Assembly (NCBI GenBank): GCA_008729055.1
Contig: SDUX01000004.1
Coordinates: 4,232,559 to 4,296,558 of the forward strand
Direction: 5' to 3'
From: Pyropia haitanensis
Taxonomy: Eukaryota; Rhodophyta; Bangiophyceae; Bangiales; Bangiaceae
Length of the DNA: 64,000 nucleotides
This document shows positions 43,281-53,255 of the stretch, piece by piece. Below the pieces are notes generated by a model that saw nothing but the letters and a program-made list of their open reading frames with translations, was not told the DNA's origin and searched no databases. Each line of letters starts with the position of its first letter. Within the stretch, counting starts at the first letter, position 1. A program made the position numbers and the translations under genes.

Positions 43281-43740
43281 CAAGGGCGGGGCGGGTGGGG
43301 CAGCCGCGGGGGTGCTTCGCCTGCCCCCATTGCTGGCGTTGTAAGTTTGTTGGGGGGGGGTGGTGTGGCGGGAGGGTGATTGAGGGGTGGTGTGCTGGTG
43401 GGCGGGGTGGTGGTGGCGTGGCGGTGGTGGGCTGGTGGTGGCGGCGTGTGGTGACGGTGGGGTGGTGGCGGTGGGGTGGGGGCGGCAACAGACGTGGCGG
43501 AGCACTTCGGGGGGATGCCCTGTCGCGTTCTGGGAGGGTGGGAGCGGGGTGGCGGCTGTGGTGGGTGACGGGTGGAGGTTTCGGTTGTCGTGGGATGGGG
43601 ACGTGGCTGTGCTTGGGTGGTGGTGTTTAGGTGGTGATTTTTTTGGTGGTTATTTTTTTGTGTGATGGTGGTGTGGTGCCGACGGCGTGGTGGTGGTGGC
43701 GACTTTGGCGGGTGGTGTTGGCGACGGTCACGGACGTGGC

Positions 43741-43970
43741 GGGGTAGCTGGGGGGCTCCTCGGCCGTGTGCGTGGCCGGCGTTGAGGATGGCGGGGTGGA
43801 GGTTGCGGGGTTGTGGTGGTGGGGTGGTCGCTCGCGGGGTGGTGGTTGTCGGGCGGTGGTGGTGGTGGGGTGGTGGGGGCGGCGTGGTGGTGGCGGCGAC
43901 GTGGTGGTGGCGACGGACGTGGCGGGGCACTTTGGGACGGTGCTCCGTCGCTTCCTGGGTGGTGGGGGTT
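43741..43970. repeat. G-rich duplicated segment, first copy
   Basis: This segment shares long blocks with 44571-44797: TAGCTGGGG followed by CTCC, CGGCCGTGTGCGTGGCCGGC with GTTGAGGATGGCGGGGTGG, then GGT/GCT-rich minisatellite DNA, then GACGGACGTGGCGGG and the block ending TCCTGGGTGGT. A partial third copy of the last block is near 43492-43540. The whole 43340-44780 region is strongly G-rich on the + strand. Confidence 0.6.
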
Positions 43971-44570
43971 GGGGGGGGGGGGGGGCACGCCGACACGCCG
44001 CCGCCTCTGCCGCCACCGCCAGCTTCTGTCATTGCTGACTCGGCCATCGCTTCTCCCGCAGCTGCCACTTGTGCCACTGCCTTTTTCTTTTTTTTTTAGC
44101 TGTTGTTTTTTTTCTTTTTGGGAGGTGGGCGCGAGGGGTGTGGGGAGCTGAGCGGAGGGGGGGGGGCGGCGGTGGAGGGCGAGAGTGGAGGGGCGGCTGA
44201 GGGGAGGGGCGTGATGGTGGCGGCGGCGGTGGCGGAGACGGCGGCAAGGTCGACGGTGTTGGCGGCGGCGGCAAGATCGACGGCGGCGGCGTTGGTGGCG
44301 GCTGCGGCAAGTGCAAGACGGCGGCGGCGGCGGCGGCGGCGGCAAGGGCGGCGGTGACAGAGGCGACGACGGCAGCGGGCGGCGACAAGAACAAGACGGC
44401 GGCGGCGGCGGCGGCGGCAGCGGCAAGGGCGGCGGCGATGGCGGCGACGGCGGCAAGGGCGTCGACAAGTGCAAGATGGCGGCGGCGGCGGCGGCAGCGG
44501 CAAGGGCGGCGGCAAGTACACGTCAGCGGCGGGGGCGGCGGGGGTTGTGTCGGCGGCAGGTTTGTGGTGG

Positions 44571-44797
44571 CGGGATAGCTGGGGTGCTCCCCGGCCGTGT
44601 GCGTGGCCGGCGTTGAGGATGGCGGGGTGGTGGCTGGCGGGGTGGTGATGGTGAGGTGGTGGCTGGCGGGGTGGTGGCTGGCGGGGTGGTGGTGGTGGTG
44701 GGCTGGTGGGGGCAGCGTGGTGGTGGCGGCGACGTGGTGGTGGCGACGGACGTGGCGGGCACATTGGGAGGGTGCCCCGTCGCGTCCTGGGTGGTGC
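44571..44797. repeat. G-rich duplicated segment, second copy
   Basis: Direct repeat of 43741-43970, about 830 bases downstream, separated by a T/A-rich patch (44085-44120) and GGC/AAG microsatellite DNA at 44210-44530. No gene is supported between the copies. Confidence 0.6.
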
Positions 44798-44998
44798 GCT
44801 GACGAAAAACAGCGAGCAGGGCGGCGCGCAGTGTCGCCCGCCACTCGCATCGGCACCTTATAGAGCGATGCGGAGGAGATGGGCAGCCGATACGATTCTA
44901 CTGCAACGCAGGCGCACACGAGACACGGAAATCCCACGGTCACGTGTGCTGTAGTTCTCGGTCTCGCGACTTGACGCCTATCGAAGCCCCGTCGGCGG

Positions 44999-45105
44999 AT
45001 GGCGCATCGAAACGCCGTATCGACACTAGCCCGAGACCCAACGCTGATGCGCCATCGAAGCCGACACGGTTTGCAGCATTCGATGGCGAAAACAAACTTG
45101 TTGAC
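44999..45105 (-). repeat. Right copy of the diverged inverted repeat
   Basis: On the minus strand this reads ATCGTCAACAAGTTTGTTTT, CGCCATCGA, then GTGTCGATACGG and TTTCGATGCGCCATCCG, parallel to the left copy at 41574-41660. Even short translations of the two (LAIVNKFVFAIE and LAIVSSFVLRID) align. Confidence 0.4.
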
Positions 45106-45387
45106 GATGGCGAGCCACACGCCTCTGTACAATTGTACCGCGTGTGCGCGCCTGTTTACACGTACACAGGCTCAAACGCGTCGTGGACCGCCTGCCAAAT
45201 CTGGCGGCCGCGTGATCCTCGCCGTCGTGCTCGCCGCCCCCATCTGCCTGCACCTGCGCGCTTCCCCCCACCCCTCCCTGCCGCCAAACGGCCCGCCCGC
45301 GCGGCCGCCGCTCTTGCGCCTTCCCCCTCTGGCCTCGACGCGGTCGCTCCCCCGCACCACCCGTGTGCACGAGCGGCGCTCTTCCTG

Positions 45388-46704
45388 ATGGCGGCCTTTG
45401 TTGTTGGCCCCTTTGGCGTCGCCGCCGCCGCCGCCGCCGCCCGCCGCGGCCGCGCCGGCGGCGCCGCGACGGCGCGGCGGCCGCTGCGGGCGCCCGCCGC
45501 GGCGGCGGGTGCGGCGGCGAGCGGCCGGCGGCGTTCACCGGCGGCCACCGCCGCTGGCACCCCCGGTGCGGCGGCCGCCACGGGCGGGGCGGCCGCCCCC
45601 GCGTCGCCCCGCACGCACACGGTGACGCTGCTGCCCGGCGACGGGATTGGGGAGGAGATTATGGCCGCGACGGTCGGGGTGCTCGACGCGGTCGCCGCCC
45701 GCTTTGACTTTACCCTGTCCATGACGTCGCAGCTGGTTGGCGGCGCCGCGATTGACGCGACGGGCGAGCCGCTGCCCGCCGCGACGCTCGACGCGTGCCG
45801 CGCGTCGGACGCGGTGCTGCTCGCGTGCATTGGCGGCTACAAGTGGGACGACCTGCCGCGGGCGGTGCGGCCCGAGACGGGGCTCCTCGCGCTGCGCAAG
45901 CAGCTCGGCCTGTTTGCCAACCTGCGGCCGGCCAAGGCGTTTGCGCAGCTGGAGGGCGCGTCGAGCCTCAAGGACGAGGTCGTCAACGGGGTGGACCTAA
46001 TGGTCGTGCGGGAGCTCACCGGCGGCGTCTACTTTGGGACGCCCAAGGGCATTGACACGGACGCCGTGACGGGCGCGCGGGTCGGCTACTCCAACATGAT
46101 CTACCACGACTATGAGGTGCAGCGCATCGCGCGGGTGGCGCTGGATATCGCGATGAAGCGGGGCAAGTCGCTGGTGTCGGTGGACAAGGCCAACGTGCTG
46201 GAGGTGTCCCAGCTGTGGCGGGAGGAGGTGATCAAGGCGGCGGCCGACTACCCAGAGGTCGCCCTTTCGCACATGTACGTGGACAATGCGGCGATGCAGC
46301 TGGTGCGGTGGCCCAAGCAGTTTGACGTGATGGTCACGGGCAACCTGTTTGGCGACGTCCTGTCGGACTGCGCGAGCATGCTCGTCGGCAGCCTCGGCAT
46401 GCTGCCGTCCGCGTCGCTCGGCGACGGCTCGGGCCCCGGCGTCTTTGAGCCCGTCCACGGCTCCGCGCCGGACATTGCGGGGCAGGACGTGGCGAACCCG
46501 GTCGCGTGCGTCCTGTCGGCGGCCATGATGCTGCGCTACGCGCTCGGCGAGGCCGCCGCGGCCGACGCGGTCGAGGCGGCCGTCGAGGCGGTGCTCGACG
46601 CGGGCTGGCGGACGGGCGACATCATGTCGGAGGGCAAGAGCCTCGTCGGCTGCAAGCGGATGGGCGAGCTCCTCGTCGACGCCGTCGTGGCGGGCGGCAA
46701 GTAG
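45388..46704 (+). CDS. leuB: 3-isopropylmalate dehydrogenase, plastid-targeted
   Basis: The enzyme oxidises and decarboxylates 3-isopropylmalate with NAD in leucine synthesis. Seen: HTVTLLPGDGIGEEI at the start of the mature enzyme, LLACIGGYKWDDLP, the substrate-binding segments RPETGLLALRKQLGLFANLR and VRELTGGVYFG, the catalytic SNMIYHDYEVQRIARVA, VDKANVLEVSQLWR, and the family signature in NLFGDVLSDCASMLVGSLGM followed by LPSASLG, FEPVHGSAPDIAGQ. From the ATG at 45388 there are 438 residues. The first 75 or so are Ala/Arg/Gly-rich without acids, as in a plastid transit peptide. The ATG lies in a frame that is open further upstream, but no better start is seen. The frame is intact. Within the IPMDH/IDH family the isopropylmalate type is favoured over isocitrate by the ELTGGVYFG and LLALRKQLGLFANLRP motifs. 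Confidence 0.94.
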   Translation: MAAFVVGPFGVAAAAAAARRGRAGGAATARRPLRAPAAAAGAAASGRRRSPAATAAGTPGAAAATGGAAAPASPRTHTVTLLPGDGIGEEIMAATVGVLDAVAARFDFTLSMTSQLVGGAAIDATGEPLPAATLDACRASDAVLLACIGGYKWDDLPRAVRPETGLLALRKQLGLFANLRPAKAFAQLEGASSLKDEVVNGVDLMVVRELTGGVYFGTPKGIDTDAVTGARVGYSNMIYHDYEVQRIARVALDIAMKRGKSLVSVDKANVLEVSQLWREEVIKAAADYPEVALSHMYVDNAAMQLVRWPKQFDVMVTGNLFGDVLSDCASMLVGSLGMLPSASLGDGSGPGVFEPVHGSAPDIAGQDVANPVACVLSAAMMLRYALGEAAAADAVEAAVEAVLDAGWRTGDIMSEGKSLVGCKRMGELLVDAVVAGGK

Positions 46705-46865
46705 GTCGGCAGGGGGGGCGCGACCTCCACCGCCAACCGGGGACGCGGTGTGCCGGGGGAGGGGGAGGGGGGGGGGGGGGGGGCGCCCCGCGTACTGTAC
46801 CCCGTTGCATTTTTTCTTTGCACACCCGGCGGGGCCAGCACCCGGGGCGGAGGGGGGCGCTGTCT

Positions 46866-47226
46866 GGCCACGCATAGGTTCTTTCTTCCTTTCCTTTTTT
46901 TTTTTCTTCCCATTTTGGTGGCTGTCGCCGTCGTGGCGGTGGTGGCGGTGGCAACGGCGGTGGCGGCGGCCCGCCGACGGGCGGTGGCGACCGCCGCGCC
47001 ACTGCCGGTGCGGCCGCCACGCTTGGCCGCGGCGCCGACCGTGGCCACGCATAGGTTCTTTCTTCCTTTTCTTTTTTTTTTTTTTTTTCTTCCTATTTTG
47101 GTGGCTGTCGCCGTCGTGGCGGTGGTGGCGGTGGCAACGCGGTGGCGGCGGCCCGCCGACGGGCGGTGGCGACCGCCGCGCCACTGCCGGTGCGGCCGCC
47201 ACGCTTGGCCGCGGCGCCGACCGTGG
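46866..47226. repeat. 177-base tandem duplication
   Basis: The sequence starting GGCCACGCATAGGTTC at 46866 restarts at 47043 and runs to about 47226. Each copy has a T/C-rich tract, then CATTTTGG or TATTTTGG, then a GGC-rich part. The copies differ mainly in T-tract length and a few bases, so the duplication is recent. It lies just after the leuB 3' end and holds no gene. Confidence 0.75.
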
Positions 47227-47869
47227 CGGCGCGGGGTGGCGTCGCGCGGGGCGGCGCACGCGTGGCGGTCGGCGGCGGGGCGGCGCGCCGCCCGGCCGGC
47301 TGCCGACCGCCCGCGGGGCGGGGCGCCTCGCCGCTGGGGGGGGGTAGCCGCCGCGCCCACTGCTGGGCGGGACACCCCCCCTGCGAGTGGCGAGCACCGC
47401 CGCGGCCGCCGTCGGCTCCCGCAACGCCCGTACGGTCCCCCGCTTTGGAGGACGCCCCGCCCCTGACGGTGCGCGCCTTGCACCGGGCGCTGGGGACGGC
47501 CGCCGGTGGCGTCCCCGAGGCGATTTTTTTTTCGCCGCCAACGCCACCGCCGACGCCTTTTTTGGCGTGCCGTGCAGCCGGTGGCGCCCGCCCCCCCGTC
47601 GGCGGCCGCCGCTGCCGCTGCACAGCCGCCCGCGGCGGCGGCGGCGGCGGCGGCGGCGGACCGCAACGTCCACGCGGCGCGGCTGGCGGCGATGCCGCCC
47701 GTCGTGGGCGGCCCCCCGCGTGGCGCGCCACCGAGCGGCACAGCCCGGTTGCAAACCCGGCCTGACGCCCAGCGCCGCGGCCGACGGCCGACGGTGGGGG
47801 TTTGGAGCGGCGGCGCGGCGGACGGCGGGGGGCGGTGTCGCGTCGGACGCAGGGACCGTAGAGAGCGCG

Positions 47870-47923
<54 letters not shown>
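47870..47923 (+). repeat. 54-base poly(A) tract
   Basis: An unbroken run of 54 A lies in DNA that is otherwise over 70 percent G+C. It could be the tail of a retroposed sequence on the + strand or a simple-sequence expansion. I saw no clear target-site duplication. Around it (47227-49165) are C-rich and GGC-rich low-complexity stretches without a supported gene. Confidence 0.8.
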
Positions 47924-47927
<4 letters not shown>

Positions 47928-49165
47928 GAGCACGGCCGCTCGGGCGATGCGCGACCGCCGCCGCCGCCGCCGCCGCGGCGGCGGCGTGATCCGCCCCGCC
48001 GCCGCCAGCGGCCCGCCCGCCAACCGCGCGCGGCGCGGCGCCCGTCCCCGCCGCCCCGCCACCGACGGCACCAACACCTCTCCCCCCCCCCCCCCCCCCC
48101 CGCTGCGCGCGTGCGTCGCGCCGCCCGCTCCGCCGGTGGCACACCCCCCCCCCCCCACCCGCCGCCACCTCCCCCACCCCCCCCCCCGCCCCCACCTCCC
48201 GCCCCCCCCCTCCGACCCCACCTCCCCCCCCCACTTCCCGCCCCCACCCCCCCGCTCTCTTGTGTCGTCGCCATCGTTGGGGCGACCCCCCTGCCGCCCA
48301 CGCGGGCGGCCGCCGCGCCCCCCCCCACGCGGCCCGCCCGCCGCCGCGGCGCGCGCACGCGCGGCGGGCGCGGCGCGCGGCCCTCCTCCCCCCCCCCCCC
48401 CCCCTCCCCCGCCCCCCCGCCCGCCTCCTCGCCCGCCCGCCCGCCCGCCCGCCGCCGCCGCCGCCGTCGCTGCCGTCGCTGCCGCCGCCGCTGCCGCCGC
48501 TGCCGCGGCACGCTGCCCGCCGCGCGCCGCGCCGCGGCGACTCGCCCGCCGCGGGCCGGCCGGTGGGGGTGCGGCCCCCGGGGGGGGGGGGGGGGGGGTC
48601 CACGTCGGCCGCCGCTGCCGCCACCGCTGCTGCCGCCGCCGCGGCGCTCGCGGGGTGGCGGCGGTGGCGGTGGCGGCGGCGGCGGCCGCAGCGGTGGCGG
48701 CGGCGGTGGCGGTGGCGGCGGCGGCGGTGGTGGTGGCGGCCGCAGCGGCGGCGGTGGCGGTGGCGGTGGCGGCGGCGGCGGTGGTGGTGGCGGCGGCGGC
48801 GGCGGTGGCGTGCGTGCGGTACGCGCGCGGCCGGTCGGGCGGCACGCGGCGGCGGCGCGGGCCTGCCGGGCGGGCGCTGCGCGACCGCCTGCGCGCCGCT
48901 CCCCCGCGCCGCCGCCGCTGCGGTCTGCGCCCGTTGCCGCGCGGCCGTCGCTGTGGCCTCCCCGTTGCCGCGTCCATCCCCCCCTCGCCCTCCCCTCCCG
49001 GGCTCTGTGTCCCGACGGGCGTGGCGGCGGCGTCGCGGACCGCGTAGCGCGCACGACCGGCGCGTCTGGTGCCCCTCCCGGCGGCCGCTCCCCACTTGCT
49101 GGTCCGCCTCCCCCCCCCCCCCCCCTCCCCCCCCCCTCCTCCGCCCCCCACGCGCTGTCCGCACC

Positions 49166-49592
49166 ATGTTCTCCCTCCTGTCTGGCTTTTACCGCGCCCT
49201 CACCGCCCGCCCCACCGCCACGGTCCTGCTGGTTGGCCCCGGCGGCACGGGCAAGTCCACCCTCCTCCGCCGCCTCGCGCACACCTACCTCCCCGCCGGC
49301 GCCGCCGGCGCCGCCGCCGGCGGTGGTGGCGGCGGTGGGGGGGGGGCGCCGGCGGCGTGCCGCTGGCGGCCGACGCGGCGCCGCCGCCGCCGCCGACGGT
49401 TGGCCTCAACGTGCGGGTGCTGCCGGTGGGCGGCGTGGACGTGACGGTGTGGGACCTGGGGGGGGGGGCGGGTTGCGCACGCTGTGGAAGGCCTACGCGC
49501 CCGACGCGGGGGGGGTCGTTTTTGTTGTGGATGGCGGCCGCGTGGTGGGGGGGGGGGGGGCGGTGGTGATGCAGAGGGAGGGGGGGGTGGCA

Positions 49593-49638
<46 letters not shown>

Positions 49639-50013
49639 CGGCGGCGGCGGCGGCGGCGGTGCAGCCGACGCGGCCGACGCGGACGGGTCGTGGGCGGCGG
49701 CGCTGGCGGCGCTCGGCGCGGCGGTCGCCGCGGGCGTGCCGCTGTGGGTGGTGGCGGGCAAGGCGGACGCGTGGGGCGGCGGTACCCGCGGCGGCGTCGC
49801 CGCCGTCGAGGCGGCGCTGGGCCTCCCGCCGGGTGGTGGCGGCGGTGGGGGTGGGCGGGGTGGGGGGGGGGGGGCGCCCTCCCCGCCAGGCCGCTGGGGC
49901 GCCGTCCGCGTGACCGCGGCGAGCGGGCTGACGGGGGAGGGGGTGGCGGACGGGTTTGAGTGGCTGGTGGGGGAGGTGACGCGGCGGGCGGCGGTGGTCG
50001 CGGGGGGGGGTAG
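49166..50013 (+). CDS. ARFRP1/Arl3-type small GTPase, frame broken at G-runs
   Basis: ARFRP1 (yeast Arl3) is a trans-Golgi GTPase that recruits Arl1 and golgins. The ATG at 49166 begins MFSLLSGFYRAL, parallel to the ARFRP1/Arl3 start. The protein lacks the Gly2 needed for myristoylation and instead has the Met-Phe start that NatC acetylates in Arl3. The P-loop is GPGGTGKST, switch I PTVGLNVRVLPVGGVDVTVW, switch II DLGG followed by LRTLWKAYAPDAGGVVFVVD, then ALGAAVAAGVPLWVVAGKAD and WGAVRVTAASGLTGEGVADG with FEWLVGEVTRRA near the end. Frame changes are needed at G-runs near 49338-49348, 49457-49467 and 49551-49561. Another at about 50002-50010 would bring in TAG at 50011-50013 at the expected end of the domain. 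A large Ala/Gly insertion sits after switch II. The NKxD motif reads GKAD, and the catalytic Gln position falls inside a G-run. Confidence 0.75.
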
Positions 50014-51650
50014 GGGGGGTTGCGCCGCCCGGGGGGGGTTGGGGGGGAGGCGGGCGGAAGGGGGGCGCGCTGGGGGGTGCGTGCGGCAGGGGTGCCGCAT
50101 CCCGCCCTGCTTTGTGCCTCGTGGCCGGCATTGTCGCCTGCTGGGGCGCGACGCGGCGGGCGGGGAGCCGCCACAGGCAACGCCCGGTAGGCTGGGGGTG
50201 GGTGGTGGCGGCGGCCAGCGGCGGCGGACCGCCGCTGGCGTACGGGTGGGTGCGGTGGGGGCGCGGAGGCGGCGGCGAGAGGGGTGCGGAGCACGGGGCG
50301 GCGGGTGCGCGGACGGCCGCCGCGACGGCGCGGCGGCACCGGGGGCGCCGGCTGCCACGGGTGCCACGCGGGGGGGGGGGGGGGGGGTCACGCGCGCTTC
50401 CCGCCGCGGGCCGCCCTGCTGGTCGCGACGGCCGCGACGCCGCCGCGGGACGCGGCGGGCGGGCAGCGGCGGCGGCGGCGGGCGCGGTGCGCCGCGTGTC
50501 CAACGACGGGCGGGTGCGGGTGTCACCCCGTTGTCGGGGGCCATCCCCGTTGGCCTGACGCGCGCGCTCTCTCTCTCTCTCGCTTGTCCATCCAATCTCC
50601 TGGGGGCTGGCAGGGACCGCCACGCCGCGCGAAGGCGCGCCCACGCCCCTCCCCCCCTCACGCAGCAGTCCCTCTTTCGTACCGTTAGGGAACGCACCGC
50701 GGTTGGTGGGGCTGGCGCCCTCGTGGTGGAGGGCGCTACCGCGGCTACTGCCGGCCCCTCCCCGCGCGGCACGTCCACCGCCGTGCAGGCCGCGTCGCGC
50801 GCTGTCGCCGGCAACGGCGGCGGGCTACGGGAGGGATACAGCGCCGCGGCAGCGCCGCGGCGGCGGTGAGTGGCGCGGGGGCGCGCTGGCGAGCGCCGTC
50901 GGGATTCGGCGTCCCACCGGGCCGCGGCGCGTACCCACGGTGCGTCCGCTATACCGTATTCCTCCATCTGTATGTACGAGATCCATAAAGAATATTCAGC
51001 CGCCGCGTGCGGATCCACGCTGGGGGGAAGCGCGCGCAACGTGGCGTCGGCACCCCACCCCGCTTTGCATCTTCCACGCGCCGGAACGGGGACTCTTTCT
51101 TTTCTGTTTTTTTTTTTTTTTTTTGAACCGTTGCGCGCGTGAGCCGCCTTGCGCCGCGTCCCACACGGTGTGGTGTGCGGGCCCGCGTGGGCGGGAGGTG
51201 GGCGCCCCGCCGTCACCGGCGCGCCGACCAGACCCCACCCCACCGCGAGCCGCCGCGCGCCGCGACCCGTGCGGCCGACGCTGCGCCCGCGGCCGCCACG
51301 CCGACGCCGCCGCCCGCCGCGGCCGGCGCTGCGGTTTCCGCGGGCCCGCGGCGCGTGCGGCCGGCGCTGCCGTCCGCGGCGGGCTGCCGCCGCTGCGCGT
51401 GCCGGCGGGGGTGCCGCGCCCGGGGGGGGGCGGCCGCCGCCACGCGGCGGCGGCGGTCGTCTGCCTGGCGCCGCTGCTCGCCCGCTGCGGTCGTCTTCCC
51501 TGCCGTCTCGTCGCTGCCGACGGCCGCGCGTGGTGCGGGCCCGCCTGTTTTTGACGGTCTCGCCTCCCCCCCCCTCCCTTCCCCCCCCCCCCCCCAGCCC
51601 CACCGGCTCCGTTCATCCCCCCCCACCCCCCCCCCCCCCGGCATGCCACG
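50014..51650. other. Spacer between the GTPase and amidase-like genes
   Basis: GC-rich with G-runs, a CT microsatellite at about 50567-50582, an AT-rich patch at 50948-51000 (TATACCGTATTCC, ATAAAGAATATTC) and a T17-type run near 51108-51124. Frames are low-complexity; no gene is supported. Confidence 0.3.
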
Positions 51651-52733
51651 ATGCTGCTCTGGATCCTCCTCGCGGCGCTCGCCCTCCTCCCCGCCCTCAT
51701 CGCCGCCGCCGTCGCGACGGCGGCGCGCTCCCTCGCCGCCGCCCGCCGCCGCCGCCTCCTCCGCCACAAGCTCCGCTCCTCCCGCGAGGCCATTGTCGAC
51801 TTCCCGCTCCCGCTGCGCGAGTCGGCGCCCGTCGCGGACGCGTCGGCCGCCGCCACCGCCGCGGCGATTGCGGGCGGCCGCCTGTCGGCGACCGCCGCCG
51901 TCGCGGCCGCGTGCGTGCGCGCCCGCTGGGCCGCCGACGCGACCGCCGCGGTCACCGACGAGTGCTTCCTCGACGCCCTCCTCCGCGCGCGGGCGCTCGA
52001 TGAGTACCACGCCGCGACGGGGCGGACGGTCGGCCCGCTCCACGGCGTGCCCGTGACGGTTGGCGACGCGGTGGGCGTGGCGGGCATGGACAGCACGCTC
52101 GGCCAGGCACGCCGCTGCTTTGCGCCGGCGCCCGCCGACGCGCCGTCGGTCGCGGCGCTCCGCGCGGCGGGCGCGGTGGTGGTGGCCAAGAGCAACGACG
52201 CGGGCGGCGGCCTCGCGCCGGCGACGGGGGTGTCGCCCATCTGGGGGGCGGCGGCCAACCCGTGGGCGCCCGCCCGCCTAGCCGGCGGCGGCGCCGGCGG
52301 GGCGGCGGCGCTCGCCGCGCTCGGCGGCGGGTGCCTCCACGTTGCCGCCGACGTTGGCGGCGCGCTCCGCGTCGCGCCCCACTTTTGTGGCGTCGCCGCG
52401 TTCCGGCCGACGGGCGGCCGCGTCAGCGCGCGCGGCGCGCACCGCCCGCCGGGGGGGGGGGGGGGGGTCGCCGCCGCCGCCGCGGGGGGGGGGCTCCCGC
52501 CCGTGGCGGTCGGCTGCGTCGCGCGGCGGGTGGGCGACCTGCGGCTGGCGCTCGCCGCCATGACCGACGTGCGCGTGGTCGGCGAGGCGGACCCGCTGGT
52601 GCCGCCGCTCCCGTTTCGGCGGCCCGACGAGGACGGCGGCGGCGGCGCGGGCGGCGACGCGGGTGCCGAGTCGGCCGCAGCGCCGGCCGGGGGGGGGGGC
52701 TGCCCGAGGGGGGGGACGGCGTCGGCGCCACGT

Positions 52734-52768
<35 letters not shown>

Positions 52769-53224
52769 ACCCCCCGGCGCGCCCGCGCCGGCGGCGGCAC
52801 CTTTGGTAGCGGCGGCGTTCCGCCCCCTCCCCCCCCCCCCCCCGCCTGCGCGTGGCGGTGCTGCGGGGCGACGAGGACCCGCTGGTGCGGTTCACCCCTC
52901 ACCCCGCCGTCGCGGCGGCGCTCGCCGACGCGGCCGCCGGCCTCGCCGCCCGCGGCCACACGCGCGTGCCGTTTGCGCTGCCGTTTGGCGTTGCCGACGC
53001 GGTGCCGCTGTTCGCGTCGCTCCTATCGGGCGCGGCCGTCGCGGAGGTGACGGAGGAGCTGGTCGGCTCGTCCGCGACCGACGCGGTGGGCGGGGGGGGG
53101 GGGGGGTGCCGGCGACCGCGCTGGGCGCGGGGGGGGTGCGGCTGCCGCGGGGGCGGGGGGCGGGAGCGGGCGGAGGGGGCGCCGCGCCGCCACCGCTCGC
53201 ATCGGCGGGGGGGAGCGGCGAGGT

Positions 53225-53255
<31 letters not shown>

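Noticed and set aside
42962..44077. Long minus-strand frame rich in His, Thr and Pro
   Set aside because: It is the complement of the G-rich minisatellites, repeats with them, and has no natural start or domain.
46705..49165. Frames of several hundred codons on both strands
   Set aside because: They run through poly(A), C-runs and GGC repeats and encode homopolymers; no conserved motif.
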